Positions 26,035-34,104 of a stretch of 34,740 nt of DNA are shown here, piece after piece. Both the position numbers and the translations under genes were made by a program. How positions within the stretch are numbered: the stretch's first letter is position 1; the number at the start of each line of letters is the position of its first letter. The notes below the pieces were generated by a model. The model was not told the origin of the DNA and did no database searches. It worked only from the letters and a program-made list of their open reading frames with translations. The DNA comes from Bacteroides sp. (GTDB taxonomy: Bacteria > Bacteroidota > Bacteroidia > Bacteroidales > Muribaculaceae), in NCBI GenBank assembly GCA_014802445.1, contig JAAVCF010000004.1, positions 77,928 through 112,667 of the forward strand. Reading direction: 5' to 3'.

Positions 26035-26042
26035 CAAAGATA
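26035..26042 (-). promoter_or_regulatory. -7 element (TATCTTTG) for the zinc-ribbon gene
   Basis: The minus strand reads TATCTTTG 54 bases before ATG 25981. This position argues against the longer start. No clear TTTG lies 19-21 bases upstream. Confidence 0.55.
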
Positions 26043-26128
26043 CAACAATTTTTTTGAATCGCCTAAGGCAAAGGCTAAAAAGCTGATTTTTTAGGGGCTA
26101 TTTCGGTTATTTTCAGCTTTGGGGGAGC

Positions 26129-26929
26129 TCACAGGTGAATCACGGGGCAGCGGTCAGCTTCGGCGGCAATGACGGGAAGGGCGGGGAAGCTGCTTGAGAC
26201 TATGCGGGCAAAGAGAGTGCGGGCACAGGCTTCGGCGCTCCAGTGGGGGATGTCGATGATGAAGATGTCAGGGCCGAAGTCCACAAAGTCATGGTGCTTG
26301 ACGTCGCTGGTGATGTAGGCCTGCGCGCCGGCGGCAATGGCGGTGGGGATGAACTCGGCGCCTGAGCCTCCGCAAAGGGCCACGCGGCTGATTTCCAGCC
26401 CTGGAGCGGGGCGGGAGCAGCGAGCTACGGGGACGCCGAAGGTGCCTTTGACCTTCTCGGCGAGCTCGCCGGGGGTGAGAGGGGCCGGGAGGGTGCCCGC
26501 GGCGCCGAGGCCGGCGGCGGGGTCAGCGGCGGCAGGGGAGAGGACGCTCACGCCGGTGAGGCCGAGCATGGTTGCCATCTCAGCCGAGATGCCGCCGGGA
26601 GCGGAGTCAATTGCGGTGTGGCAGGAGTAGACCGACACTCCGGCGCGCATGGCGTCCATGACGGTGCGCTGCACCAGGGTGGAGCCGGTGAAGCTTTTCT
26701 GGCCGTGAAACATCAGGGGATGGTGGCTGACGATGAGGTTACATCCCTTGGCCACGGCTTCGGCCACGACGGCTGGGGTGGGGTCAACGCAGGAGACTAT
26801 GCCGGAACACCGGCCTGCAGGGTCACAGAGGACCTGCCAGCCGGTGTTGTCATAGCTCTCCTGGAGTCGCGGCGGGGCGTAGGCTTCTATGGCCTGCGCC
26901 ACGTCGGTGAGGAGCGGCTCGGTGATCAT
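26129..26929 (-). CDS. Nif3-like dinuclear metal centre protein (YbgI/DUF34)
   Basis: This family forms a toroidal hexamer with a two-metal site. It has been proposed as a GTP cyclohydrolase-like or metallochaperone protein, but its role is unsettled. Metal ligands are visible: His69-His70 in VSHHPLMF, Asp108 in CHTAID, and His229 with Glu233 in DIPHWSAEA. The N-terminal YDNTGWQV is typical. At 266 residues it is the short form without the PII-like insert. A run rich in Ala, Pro and Gly at about 130-150 looks like a loop insertion. Its ATG overlaps the aspS stop by one base (TAATG), so the two are translationally coupled. An 8-bp stem (26079-26120) may end the transcript. Confidence 0.92.
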   Translation of the reverse strand: MITEPLLTDVAQAIEAYAPPRLQESYDNTGWQVLCDPAGRCSGIVSCVDPTPAVVAEAVAKGCNLIVSHHPLMFHGQKSFTGSTLVQRTVMDAMRAGVSVYSCHTAIDSAPGGISAEMATMLGLTGVSVLSPAAADPAAGLGAAGTLPAPLTPGELAEKVKGTFGVPVARCSRPAPGLEISRVALCGGSGAEFIPTAIAAGAQAYITSDVKHHDFVDFGPDIFIIDIPHWSAEACARTLFARIVSSSFPALPVIAAEADRCPVIHL

Positions 26930-28692
26930 TATGCTTCAGCGTCGGGGAGGTTGAGGGCGATGCAGAGCTCGGTGAGCTGGGCGTCGTCGATGGCGCTGGG
27001 AGCGTCGATCATCATGTCGCGGCCCGAATTGTTCTTCGGGAAGGCGATAACGTCGCGGATAGAGTCGAGTCCGGCAAGGATTGACACAAAGCGGTCAAAG
27101 CCGAAGGCGAGGCCGCCGTGAGGGGGTGCGCCGTATTTGAATGCGTTCATCAGGAAGCCGAACTTATAGCGTGCATCCTCTTCGGTGAGGCCCAGCAGGC
27201 GGAACATCTTGTTCTGCAGCTCGGCGTCGTGGATACGGATTGAGCCGCCGCCCAGCTCGTTGCCGTTGACCACCATGTCGTAAGCGGTGGCGCGGACGGC
27301 GCCGGTGTCGGTGTCGAGCTTGTCGATGTCGTCGGGGTTGGGCGAGGTGAAGGGGTGGTGCATGGCATAGTAGCGCTGGGTCTCTTCGTCCCATTCAAAG
27401 AGGGGGAAGTCAATGACCCAGAGGCATGAGAACTTCTGCGGGTCACGCAGGCCCAGGCGCGAGCCCATCTCCAGGCGGAGCTCACAGAGCTGCTTGCGGG
27501 TTTTCATGGTCTCGCCGGCCAGGATGAGGATGAGGTCGCCGGGCTTGGCTCCGCAGCGGTCGGCCCATGCGCGGAGGTCGTCGTCGGAGTAGAACTTGCC
27601 CACGGAGCTCTTTATCGAGCCGTCGGCTTCCATCTTCACCCACATCAGGCCCTTGGCGCCAATCTGGGGGCGCTTCACGAAGTCGGTGAGCTGGTCAAGC
27701 TGCTTGCGGGTGTAGCCGGCGCATCCGGGAGCCACGATGGCGCCCACATATTCGGCATCGTCAAGCACTGCAAAGCCCTTGCCGCCGGTGAGGTCCTTGA
27801 TCTCCACAAACTCCATGCCGAAGCGGGTGTCGGGCTTGTCGCTGCCGTAGAGGCGCATGGCGTCGTGCCATGTCATGCGGGGGAAGGGCTCGGTGAAGTC
27901 AATGTCCTTCACATATTTGAAGATGTGCTTCACGAGGCCTTCAAACATGTTGAGCACGTCCTCCTGGTCAACGAATGACATCTCGCAGTCAATCTGGGTG
28001 AACTCAGGCTGACGGTCGGCGCGGAGGTCTTCGTCGCGGAAACACTTCACAATCTGGAAATAACGGTCAAAGCCGCTCACCATCAGGAGCTGCTTGAAGG
28101 TCTGGGGACTCTGGGGCAGGGCGTAGAACTGGCCGGGATTCATGCGCGAAGGCACCACGAAGTCACGCGCGCCCTCGGGGGTTGACTTGATGAGCACCGG
28201 AGTTTCCACCTCCAGGAAGCCCTTTGAGTCGAGATAGCGGCGGATTTCAAAGGCCATGCGGTGGCGCAGCTCAAGGTTGCGACGCACGGCGCCGCGGCGC
28301 AGGTCGAGATAGCGATACTTCATGCGCAGGTCATCGCCGCCGTCAGTGTCGTCCTCAATGGTGAAGGGGGGCACATCGCTGGGGTTGAGCACCTTGAGAT
28401 CCTCGGCAATGATTTCAATGTCGCCCGTGGGGAGATTCTTGTTCTTGCTGGTGCGTTCAGCCACAGTGCCGGTGATCTGCACCACATATTCGCGGCCCAG
28501 ATGGTTCACACGGTCACAGAGCTCGGGATTGCTCTCGGCGTCAACCACGGCCTGAGTGATGCCGTAACGGTCACGGATGTCCACAAAGGTGAGGCCGCCC
28601 ATCTTGCGGGTGCGCTGCACCCAGCCGGCGAGAGTGACCCGTCGGCCGGCATCGGCGAGACGCAGCTCGCCGCATGTATTGGTTCTGTACAT
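26929..28692 (-). CDS. aspS: Aspartate--tRNA ligase
   Basis: It charges tRNA-Asp with aspartate. The 587-residue bacterial form has an OB-fold anticodon domain (about 1-105, with [25 protein letters not shown]), a class II catalytic core with motif 2 in [18 protein letters not shown], a bacterial GAD insert (about 295-410), and motif 3 in [31 protein letters not shown] before motif 3 is usual. Start ATG 28692 gives [12 protein letters not shown]. It leads an operon with the Nif3-family gene. A promoter lies at 28720-28751. Confidence 0.97.
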   Translation of the reverse strand: MYRTNTCGELRLADAGRRVTLAGWVQRTRKMGGLTFVDIRDRYGITQAVVDAESNPELCDRVNHLGREYVVQITGTVAERTSKNKNLPTGDIEIIAEDLKVLNPSDVPPFTIEDDTDGGDDLRMKYRYLDLRRGAVRRNLELRHRMAFEIRRYLDSKGFLEVETPVLIKSTPEGARDFVVPSRMNPGQFYALPQSPQTFKQLLMVSGFDRYFQIVKCFRDEDLRADRQPEFTQIDCEMSFVDQEDVLNMFEGLVKHIFKYVKDIDFTEPFPRMTWHDAMRLYGSDKPDTRFGMEFVEIKDLTGGKGFAVLDDAEYVGAIVAPGCAGYTRKQLDQLTDFVKRPQIGAKGLMWVKMEADGSIKSSVGKFYSDDDLRAWADRCGAKPGDLILILAGETMKTRKQLCELRLEMGSRLGLRDPQKFSCLWVIDFPLFEWDEETQRYYAMHHPFTSPNPDDIDKLDTDTGAVRATAYDMVVNGNELGGGSIRIHDAELQNKMFRLLGLTEEDARYKFGFLMNAFKYGAPPHGGLAFGFDRFVSILAGLDSIRDVIAFPKNNSGRDMMIDAPSAIDDAQLTELCIALNLPDAEA

Positions 28693-28719
28693 AAAACTCT
28701 AATAGAATATATTCTGCTG

Positions 28720-28751
28720 CAAAATTAGCAAACTCCCCGCTAATGCGCAAC
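28720..28751 (-). promoter_or_regulatory. Bacteroidota promoter for aspS
   Basis: The minus strand reads GTTG, 20 bases, TAATTTTG (28720-28727), with one mismatch in the -33 element. The expected start leaves a leader of about 22 bases. Confidence 0.72.
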
Positions 28752-28768
28752 AATTTGGCCCGCAAGGG

Positions 28769-29407
28769 TCACTCGGCAGGCACGTCGCCCTCCTTTTCCA
28801 TATTCTTAAATGTGTCAATGAGCTGATTCACCACTTCATCCTCCCGGTTCGACTCGTTGAGGTAGGGTTCCAGCGCAAGGAGGAAGTCCTCGGCGGTGGC
28901 CGGAGTCTCGGACAAAGCCACAAAGCTTGAATGTCCGTTGTTCATCGTGCCGATGACCCACGGCTCCAGCACCGACCTTTCGAGATAATAACATCTGAGA
29001 TGGCCCGAACCGTCAGGCACAAACGCCACATAAAGAGGCATTGGCGATTCATGAGGCATCGGGAATGTCCACACCCAGATAATGTCGCCAAACTGCGTTC
29101 TGAATCCCTCCGTCTGAATGTCCGAGTCAGAAAAAGGCGACTCAGATTCTAAATTGTTCAGAATAGTGGTGTTGACCACGTGGGGATCGTATAAAAACAT
29201 GGCCATGTCATTTTCACTGTCATTGACAGCGCCCGCAATTGTGGGGAGGTAGCTGAAGAAATATTCATACTGCCTCAACACAGGCAGAGAGTCGGCGGCC
29301 ACACTGTCGGTTGACGCGGAGGAGTCGTTAGAAACCGGCGCGGCACTCGCGCAACCCACGGCAGCAACCACCGCCATCACAAACCACCACTGACGCAATA
29401 CATTCAT
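28769..29407 (-). CDS. Putative lipoprotein of unknown function
   Basis: The 212-residue protein has an N-terminal hydrophobic stretch ending in AAVGC (Cys19), a plausible lipobox, so it is probably a periplasmic or outer-membrane lipoprotein. The next 20 residues are a Ser/Asp/Ala-rich linker. The rest (EYFFSYLPTIAGAVNDSENDMAMF, then FGDIIWVWTFPMPHESPMPLYVAF and LRCYYLERSV) is a compact alpha/beta domain I do not recognise. The lipobox could instead be a signal-peptidase I site (CASAAP). It lies upstream of aspS, whose own promoter begins after this gene ends. It is the last host-type gene before the repeat-flanked island. Confidence 0.78.
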   Translation of the reverse strand: MNVLRQWWFVMAVVAAVGCASAAPVSNDSSASTDSVAADSLPVLRQYEYFFSYLPTIAGAVNDSENDMAMFLYDPHVVNTTILNNLESESPFSDSDIQTEGFRTQFGDIIWVWTFPMPHESPMPLYVAFVPDGSGHLRCYYLERSVLEPWVIGTMNNGHSSFVALSETPATAEDFLLALEPYLNESNREDEVVNQLIDTFKNMEKEGDVPAE

Positions 29408-29451
29408 TTTTCAATCGGACAGCAGGAGAGATTAGCCGCACCGCCCAACCG

Positions 29452-29459
29452 CAAATCTA
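29452..29459 (-). promoter_or_regulatory. -7 element (TAGATTTG) for the lipoprotein gene
   Basis: The minus strand reads TAGATTTG 45 bases before the start codon. The -33 half is not evident. The remaining gap to 29,577 contains A-rich runs and nothing I can identify. Confidence 0.4.
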
Positions 29460-29577
29460 CAAAAAAATCCCCACATCACCCACCCATAATGCCCCCAATC
29501 CGCAAAAAAACCGCCCGAATTGATGTCGCGCAACTCCGCCGGTGTTAATGTTTGCGGCAATGTGTCTGACTGTTAGT

Positions 29578-29652
29578 GTAATACCTCTCGAATTGTAATA
29601 CTTCGGAGGATAAAATGGCTGAATTTTGTAATACTTCGGAGGATAAAGGGAG
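29578..29652. repeat. 33-nt tandem repeats, left copy
   Basis: GTAATACTTCGGAGGATAAA starts at 29595 and 29628, exactly 33 bases apart, after a shortened degenerate copy at 29578. The same unit occurs four times near 34,311. The core contains CGGAGGATAAA followed in one copy by ATGG, so it resembles a ribosome site, but no real gene follows. Confidence 0.85.
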
Positions 29653-29955
29653 GAATTTAGGGGTCAAAGTAAAAAAGGCCGGTGGAGTGCGGGGAGGTTT
29701 GCCGCAAAGGAATGTAGGGGCGGCCGTTCGGGCCGCCCGCCCTCGTTGGCAAAATTATCTGCGGCGACGTTGGGATTGTTTGCGGGTGTGATTGGCGGGC
29801 GCGTTTGGTCGCGGAGTGCGGACGCCCCGAACGGGCGCCCCTACAATTTGCGGGGCGGTTTGACGGCCCGGTTTGTCGGGTGGTTTTGCGGTGCGGTTTG
29901 TCGCAAAGGAATGTAGGGGCGGCCGTTCGGGCCGCCCGCCCTCGTTGGCAAAATT
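29622..29955 (+). repeat. Long direct repeat flanking the AT-rich island, left copy
   Basis: This stretch (last 33-nt unit, AGGAATTTAGGGGTCAA, then two forward and one inverted REP hairpins) matches 34404-34722 almost base for base, including non-repeat spacers such as GCGGCGACGTTGGGATTG. The two copies are in the same orientation and bracket about 4.4 kb. Confidence 0.85.
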
Positions 29956-30048
29956 ACCTGTGGAGCGGTGAGGGGGAGGTTTTTTGCGGGTGTGATTGGC
30001 GGGCGGGTTTGGTCGCGGAGTGCGGGCGCCCCGAACGGGCGCCCCTAC
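29714..30048. repeat. REP/BIME-like array B
   Basis: Forward cores lie at 29714-29739 and 29913-29938, inverted cores at 29819-29844 and 30023-30048. Flanks differ from array A (CCTCGTTGGCAAAATTA after forward cores). The 29819 copy has one change that leaves a G-U pair at the stem base. No gene is supported in the 740 bases from 29,408 to 30,147. Confidence 0.87.
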
Positions 30049-30119
30049 AATTTGCAGCATGTTTGAATCATAGGCTTGCTTAAAAATATGTTATAAAACA
30101 TGTTCAGAAATTAAAAATA

Positions 30120-30153
30120 TTCAAGAATTAATAGTAATTTTGTGTAAATGAGA
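30120..30153 (+). repeat. 34-nt leader repeat, copy 1
   Basis: This stretch is identical over 34 bases to 33549-33582. It contains the -7 element TAATTTTG (30135-30142) and ends at the first codons (ATGAGA) of the following gene. No TTTG lies at the expected -33 distance. Confidence 0.88.
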
Positions 30154-31179
30154 AAGTTCTATCTGTGTTTCGCATTCCTTTTAATCCAGTTGTCTCTCCA
30201 AGCCCAATCAAGGACAGCTGAAGATTATTATGTCTCAGCTTTTAATGAGATGTCTGACATGCTTGCCGGACGAGACAGTCTTTCAATCAAAAGAGCCGTC
30301 TTTCTTGCGGAATGGGCTTACTATGAGGGAAAATTGGATTATAAGACTGATTTTTGCGATGAGATAGATAGAATAAAGACATTTATACTCTCCCTCTACG
30401 CAGCAAATAAGCTTGAAAAATACAAAACAGGCATGCAAATGGCTATCACTTCATATATAGTCAGCCCATATTCCGGGAATGGGTATACTCCGTATACCTA
30501 TGACTTTGAAACTTTTTCAATAGACAGAGAACCTTGGGAACGTCAATTTGTCAGCAGGACGCTAAAAACACATAAAGGTCAGTGTCATTCCCTGCCGTGG
30601 ATGTATAAAATACTTGCAAATGAATTAAATGCCGAGGCAGCCTTAGCCCATGCCCCACGGCACAGTTATATCATGTATAGAGATGACGATAATATTACAC
30701 CGGAAGAATGGATAAATCTGGAGTTGACTACCAATCAGATGAATCCATCATGGTGGATTAAAGAGGATTTCGAGATATGCGATTCTGCTGTGATTGTCGG
30801 TACATATATGACTCCGCTGACAGACCTTCAGACTGTTGCCTGTCAAATGGCTGATCTTGCCTTCGGATATACAGAAAAGTTTCACCGATATGATGAGTTT
30901 ACGTATTACTGTGCGAGCAAATCATTAGAGTTCTATCCAATGAATCCCAATGCGTGGATAATACGAGGCAAGTCGTTGGAGCGAATAATTCAAAATTATC
31001 TTGTCATGAATGGATATTTTATTGATGATTATGCTGCTTACTTATTACGTCTGATGGATGAGACACAATGGCAGTTCGATCATACATTCATGACGGAAGA
31101 AACGGATGAAATCCGTGAAAGACGAAAACAGCAAGCAATAGAGGCTCAAAAAATACAAGAAAAATCCTTATCAAAATGA
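30148..31179 (+). CDS. Secreted transglutaminase-like domain protein
   Basis: The 343-residue protein has a signal peptide (MRKFYLCFAFLLIQLSLQAQ) and is probably periplasmic or surface-bound. Residues about 125-240 show a transglutaminase-like (papain-fold) pattern: Cys146 in HKGQCHSLPWMYKILANEL, His172 in APRHSYIMY, and WINLELTTN, where Glu192 or Asn190 stands where Asp is usual. I recall an NTELT-type family of this shape in Bacteroidota, without known function. The C-terminal part (about 245-310) looks TPR-like, and the last 25 residues are a charged helix. The ATG sits inside the 34-nt leader repeat. Its stop overlaps the next start (ATGA), so it is coupled to the toxin-like gene. Base composition is far more AT-rich than the flanking genes, suggesting transfer. 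Confidence 0.82.
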   Translation: MRKFYLCFAFLLIQLSLQAQSRTAEDYYVSAFNEMSDMLAGRDSLSIKRAVFLAEWAYYEGKLDYKTDFCDEIDRIKTFILSLYAANKLEKYKTGMQMAITSYIVSPYSGNGYTPYTYDFETFSIDREPWERQFVSRTLKTHKGQCHSLPWMYKILANELNAEAALAHAPRHSYIMYRDDDNITPEEWINLELTTNQMNPSWWIKEDFEICDSAVIVGTYMTPLTDLQTVACQMADLAFGYTEKFHRYDEFTYYCASKSLEFYPMNPNAWIIRGKSLERIIQNYLVMNGYFIDDYAAYLLRLMDETQWQFDHTFMTEETDEIRERRKQQAIEAQKIQEKSLSK

Positions 31180-31985
31180 AAAGAATACAGTTATTATTTA
31201 TTTTACTTCTGCTTTATCCATTTAGCAGTAATGCATATTCTCATATATCACCATATTCTTACTGTGGAGGCGATCCTGTCAACTGTGTCGATCCGACCGG
31301 TAGTGTCATTGAGGGGGTCAGAAAAAAAGATGCTGCAATGGCCGTTGAAGACTTTAGAGCTATGTTTCCCGGGGATGAATTCACTAACTTCAGGAATCTT
31401 ATAGTTCAATCCGGCAAGAAACAAAATGGCAAATCATTTGCTCCAATATCTTCTGATGCTGTTTCTGCGGCCTTTAATGGGATTTCGTTAACTGAAGATC
31501 AACAGGCATTGGTCGAAATGGTTGTCAATACGATAAATTCTGATGATATCCATAAAGCAGAATACATAAAATCAACTGGGAATTTATCTTATTCAGCAGA
31601 AAAAGTTTTTGCGCCTTTATTTGATAATCCAGCTTTGCCTACTTCTACAATATTAAATGCAAACCGTGGTGGCTTTCCCGTCATTTTTATTAATAACCGC
31701 GGAGGAGGAGGTTTGACTACTCCGATTAATAATGGGACTTATTCACTGATATTTAAGAATTCGTCATTTCACATCAACGGCAGGGCGGTGACGACAGGTC
31801 ATGAAATAATTGGTCATGGTAGATCTTTATCACTCGGACGAGGTGATCAAAACCAACATGTAGACGCTATTCAAAAAGAAAATCTTATATTGCGAGTAAT
31901 GGGAATTCCATATATTAATACTGGCGCAAAACATGTTGATAATGGGGCTTTTCCCGGATGTTCACTTTTACCAAGTTTTAGATAA
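31176..31985 (+). CDS. Secreted RHS-tip protein with HEIIGH metallopeptidase motif (candidate toxin)
   Basis: A 269-residue protein with an odd layout. A signal peptide (about 1-20) is followed at once by SPYSYCGGDPVNCVDPTG (25-42), the end of the RHS-repeat core that normally precedes a variable toxin tip. No RHS beta-repeats are present. The tip (about 45-269) carries HEIIGHG (His209, Glu210, His213), a zinc peptidase motif, and QHVDAIQKENLILRVMG, where Glu235 or His228 could be the third ligand. This resembles gluzincin-type toxin domains of polymorphic toxins. It overlaps the upstream gene (ATGA), and its stop shares a base with the next start (TAATG). A toxin role is inferred from architecture and context; a plain secreted peptidase is the alternative. 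Confidence 0.78.
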   Translation: MKRIQLLFILLLLYPFSSNAYSHISPYSYCGGDPVNCVDPTGSVIEGVRKKDAAMAVEDFRAMFPGDEFTNFRNLIVQSGKKQNGKSFAPISSDAVSAAFNGISLTEDQQALVEMVVNTINSDDIHKAEYIKSTGNLSYSAEKVFAPLFDNPALPTSTILNANRGGFPVIFINNRGGGGLTTPINNGTYSLIFKNSSFHINGRAVTTGHEIIGHGRSLSLGRGDQNQHVDAIQKENLILRVMGIPYINTGAKHVDNGAFPGCSLLPSFR

Positions 31986-32575
31986 TGAGAAGATTACTGC
32001 CAATAATTATATTTTTGCTCTTTTTTTCTATTCTGTTTGTTAATAGTTCAACAATTGCTAACAATATAACTAATGACAAAGAGGATACATGGATCCAAGC
32101 CATAGTTGGAGAACAAAATATATCAATGCAACATAATGATTTTATTTTGTATTGTACTGGACATCATGGAATAATATGGTCATTAATAGCATATGATTCA
32201 TTGGGCATATTTTTACATAATGGAACTACACGCAACCATGTTGAATTTTCTGATTGTGGGTTATCAGACTCCTTGTCATTTATTAATGATAATATTAAGA
32301 CGATAATGTGGGGATTTGATTCTTTATCAAACTTTGCTCACTTGTTAAAACCTTTAGAGGAGACTACATACAATCCGATATATAATCAATTTTATGTTAT
32401 AAAAGATGGAAATATAACTTTTCGTTATAATGATAGAAGGCAATATTATGCCGGCTCTGATAGTATACAATTTCATGGTAATTTCAGTAAATTAGCCTTT
32501 TTGATGTTTTGGTTGGCTTCTCCAACATGTCGTCCCTATCTGCCGCTCCCCAGTGACTCATTATTACTTAAGTGA
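31985..32575 (+). CDS. Small exported protein, candidate immunity protein
   Basis: The protein has 196 residues with a strongly hydrophobic signal peptide (about 1-25). I know no named family. It is a clear paralogue of the 33577-34104 product: TGHHGIIWSL (58-67), NGTTRN (79-84), MWGFDSL (108-114), GSDSIQF (157-163) and LMFWLASP (173-180) all have counterparts there in the same order. Directly following a toxin-like gene with a one-base overlap is the usual place for an immunity gene, and export would let it meet a toxin acting in the periplasm. That role is inference. Its stop overlaps the GTG of the next reading frame. Confidence 0.75.
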   Translation: MRRLLPIIIFLLFFSILFVNSSTIANNITNDKEDTWIQAIVGEQNISMQHNDFILYCTGHHGIIWSLIAYDSLGIFLHNGTTRNHVEFSDCGLSDSLSFINDNIKTIMWGFDSLSNFAHLLKPLEETTYNPIYNQFYVIKDGNITFRYNDRRQYYAGSDSIQFHGNFSKLAFLMFWLASPTCRPYLPLPSDSLLLK

Positions 32576-33144
32576 TTTTTTCTCATCAGCCGATAGAACA
32601 TTTACCCGTATGCTTCTGCAATATGATAAGGTCGCTTCCTGCATCGGTTCTAGCATTGTCGGAAAATGTATTGTTGGGCAGACGCAGAGCCGCAACAAGG
32701 TCAGAGCGTTTCATCAATAATGACGTTGCAGTCGGTTCATGGGATTCTCCTCAGGAATTTCTCCATTCTTCCTATAATGTAAGAAACGGGAATAGTAAAG
32801 ATAATAAATCTATGAATCATTTTGGATTTTCAGAGGGCTACCAGATTTCCACGACCCCTGAACAAGATGCAATCATGAGAAACAGTTTTTCTAAGACAGC
32901 AAAATTAGAATATGATTTGATTGACAATAATTGCGCCACAGCAGTTCAAAAAGCGATGGTTGAAGCAGGAATCCCTGTCTCAGAACCTAAGAATGTGCCG
33001 TCTTATATTCCCATGCCTACTCCATTTGGTATTGTTGATGTATTCAATGGTTATCAGATGAAATGCAATTTTTATACTCTACCGAGTTCAGCATTTCAAT
33101 CAATTATGAAGTGGAATCCGAGCGGTAGTTATATACATAAATAA
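32572..33144 (+). pseudogene. Truncated toxin-tip gene with foreign 5' end
   Basis: The frame opens at GTG 32572 and runs 190 residues. Residues 1-48 have no sense as protein; this DNA is a methylase fragment read in antisense. From about residue 52 the sequence looks genuine: NKSMNHFGFSEGYQISTTPEQDAIM, then YDLIDNNCATAVQKAMVEAGI (Cys121), a pattern of papain-like NC-motif domains found at tips of RHS-type toxins. The upstream half, where such domains carry a conserved GH motif, is missing. So this is probably a silenced orphan tip. The frame is still open, and a GTGA overlap with the previous gene could allow translation, or ATG 32814 could be used. A small membrane protein gene follows closely. 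Confidence 0.65.
32586..32717 (-). pseudogene. Remnant of a mobile-element DNA methylase/helicase gene
   Basis: The minus strand encodes MKRSDLVAALRLPNNTF followed by SDNARTDAGSDLIILQKHTGK and a stop. This matches the LPNNxF...AGTxVGSDLIILQK signature I know from large N6-adenine methylase / SNF2-helicase proteins carried on Bacteroidales conjugative elements. About 43 codons remain, with no start or flanking domains. It lies inside the plus-strand frame at 32572 and marks a recombination junction. Identification is by recalled motif, not by search. Confidence 0.6.
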
Positions 33145-33156
33145 TTGAATAAAAGT

Positions 33157-33510
33157 ATGCGTCAGGGATGCAATAATCAATCAATAAAAAGTTTCAAAAG
33201 AGTAGCTGCGTATTTATTTCTTTACGCCGCTTTCATAGGTATATTTTATGATTTTGCCTATAATGCCTGGATTTGTGCCAAGCCAATCGGATTGATGTTG
33301 GTACTTCTTAAAGCCTGCTTTATAATATTATTATACGCATTAATAAATCATATAATAATAAGAAAAATAGTTGGATTAAAGACTGTTGTAATCTTTGAAA
33401 CCATCTTGATTTTGGTAATTATTGTTCTGTCCCATTGTTATGCTGCTATAGAGAATCGCTTTCATGGGGATTATTCCTCCCAAGTAGCTTATCACGAAGA
33501 GCATCGTTGA
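33157..33510 (+). CDS. Small membrane protein, candidate immunity protein
   Basis: The protein has 117 residues from ATG 33157 (a TTG at 33145 would add four). Three membrane helices are visible (about residues 16-36, 43-66 and 74-95), with a short charged C-terminus (NRFHGDYSSQVAYHEEHR). No family is recognised. Placed 12 bases after the truncated toxin tip, it may be that toxin's immunity protein, a common form for toxins acting at the inner membrane or periplasm; this is inference. It ends shortly before the second 34-nt leader repeat. Confidence 0.65.
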   Translation: MRQGCNNQSIKSFKRVAAYLFLYAAFIGIFYDFAYNAWICAKPIGLMLVLLKACFIILLYALINHIIIRKIVGLKTVVIFETILILVIIVLSHCYAAIENRFHGDYSSQVAYHEEHR

Positions 33511-33548
33511 GAATACATCTCAGTCCATCCGGTAGAATATTAAAATTG

Positions 33549-33582
33549 TTCAAGAATTAATAGTAATTTTGTGTAAATGAGA
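33549..33582 (+). repeat. 34-nt leader repeat, copy 2
   Basis: Identical over 34 bases to 30120-30153, again ending in ATGAGA, here the start of the 33577 gene. The -7 element TAATTTTG lies at 33564-33571. The flanks beyond the 34 bases differ. Confidence 0.88.
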
Positions 33583-34104
33583 TTTCCTTTAATATTTTTA
33601 TTACTAATAATTAGTGTGACAGGGAGTGGTTCTCTGTTGAATAATCAACGTCCTGACATTATAAGACATTTTGGCGATTCAATAACTGACATAATTGAAG
33701 GAAAAGAGTTTCTATATTATATCACGGGACACCATGAACATTCTTGGTCGTTAGCCGTTCCCGATAATAGTTATTTTATTATAGTTTCAGGAAATACACG
33801 AAATAATGATTGTCATATTGATACTGTATCCATAAAAGAATCAGTGTTGAAATGGGGATTAGATACATTGGCATTATACAGTCATAGAATGCAACCGGTT
33901 GCGAGGTCCTATTATTGGAATATTCATCAGCGGTTGGTTTTGTTTTCATCCCAAAAAGAAATAATCTTTGATTGTTTTGATACTGATACTTATAGCGGCA
34001 CGGACAGCATAACTTTCAATAAAAAATTAAAAGAACTAAAGTATTTAATGTTCTGGTTTGCTTCACCGATAGAGATTCGGAAGAAACTCCGGTCTCCGCT
34101 ATAA
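33577..34104 (+). CDS. Small exported protein, paralogue of the 31985 product
   Basis: The protein has 175 residues with a signal peptide (about 1-18). It shares TGHHEHSWSL (50-59), SGNTRN (71-76), KWGLDTL (92-98), GTDSITF (141-147) and LMFWFASP (157-164) with the 31985-32575 product in order and spacing. It starts inside the 34-nt leader repeat, so it has the same -7 element as the first island gene. No toxin gene adjoins it; in a toxin-island reading it is an orphan immunity gene that protects against a tip since lost. It is the last gene of the AT-rich island. Confidence 0.75.
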   Translation: MRFPLIFLLLIISVTGSGSLLNNQRPDIIRHFGDSITDIIEGKEFLYYITGHHEHSWSLAVPDNSYFIIVSGNTRNNDCHIDTVSIKESVLKWGLDTLALYSHRMQPVARSYYWNIHQRLVLFSSQKEIIFDCFDTDTYSGTDSITFNKKLKELKYLMFWFASPIEIRKKLRSPL

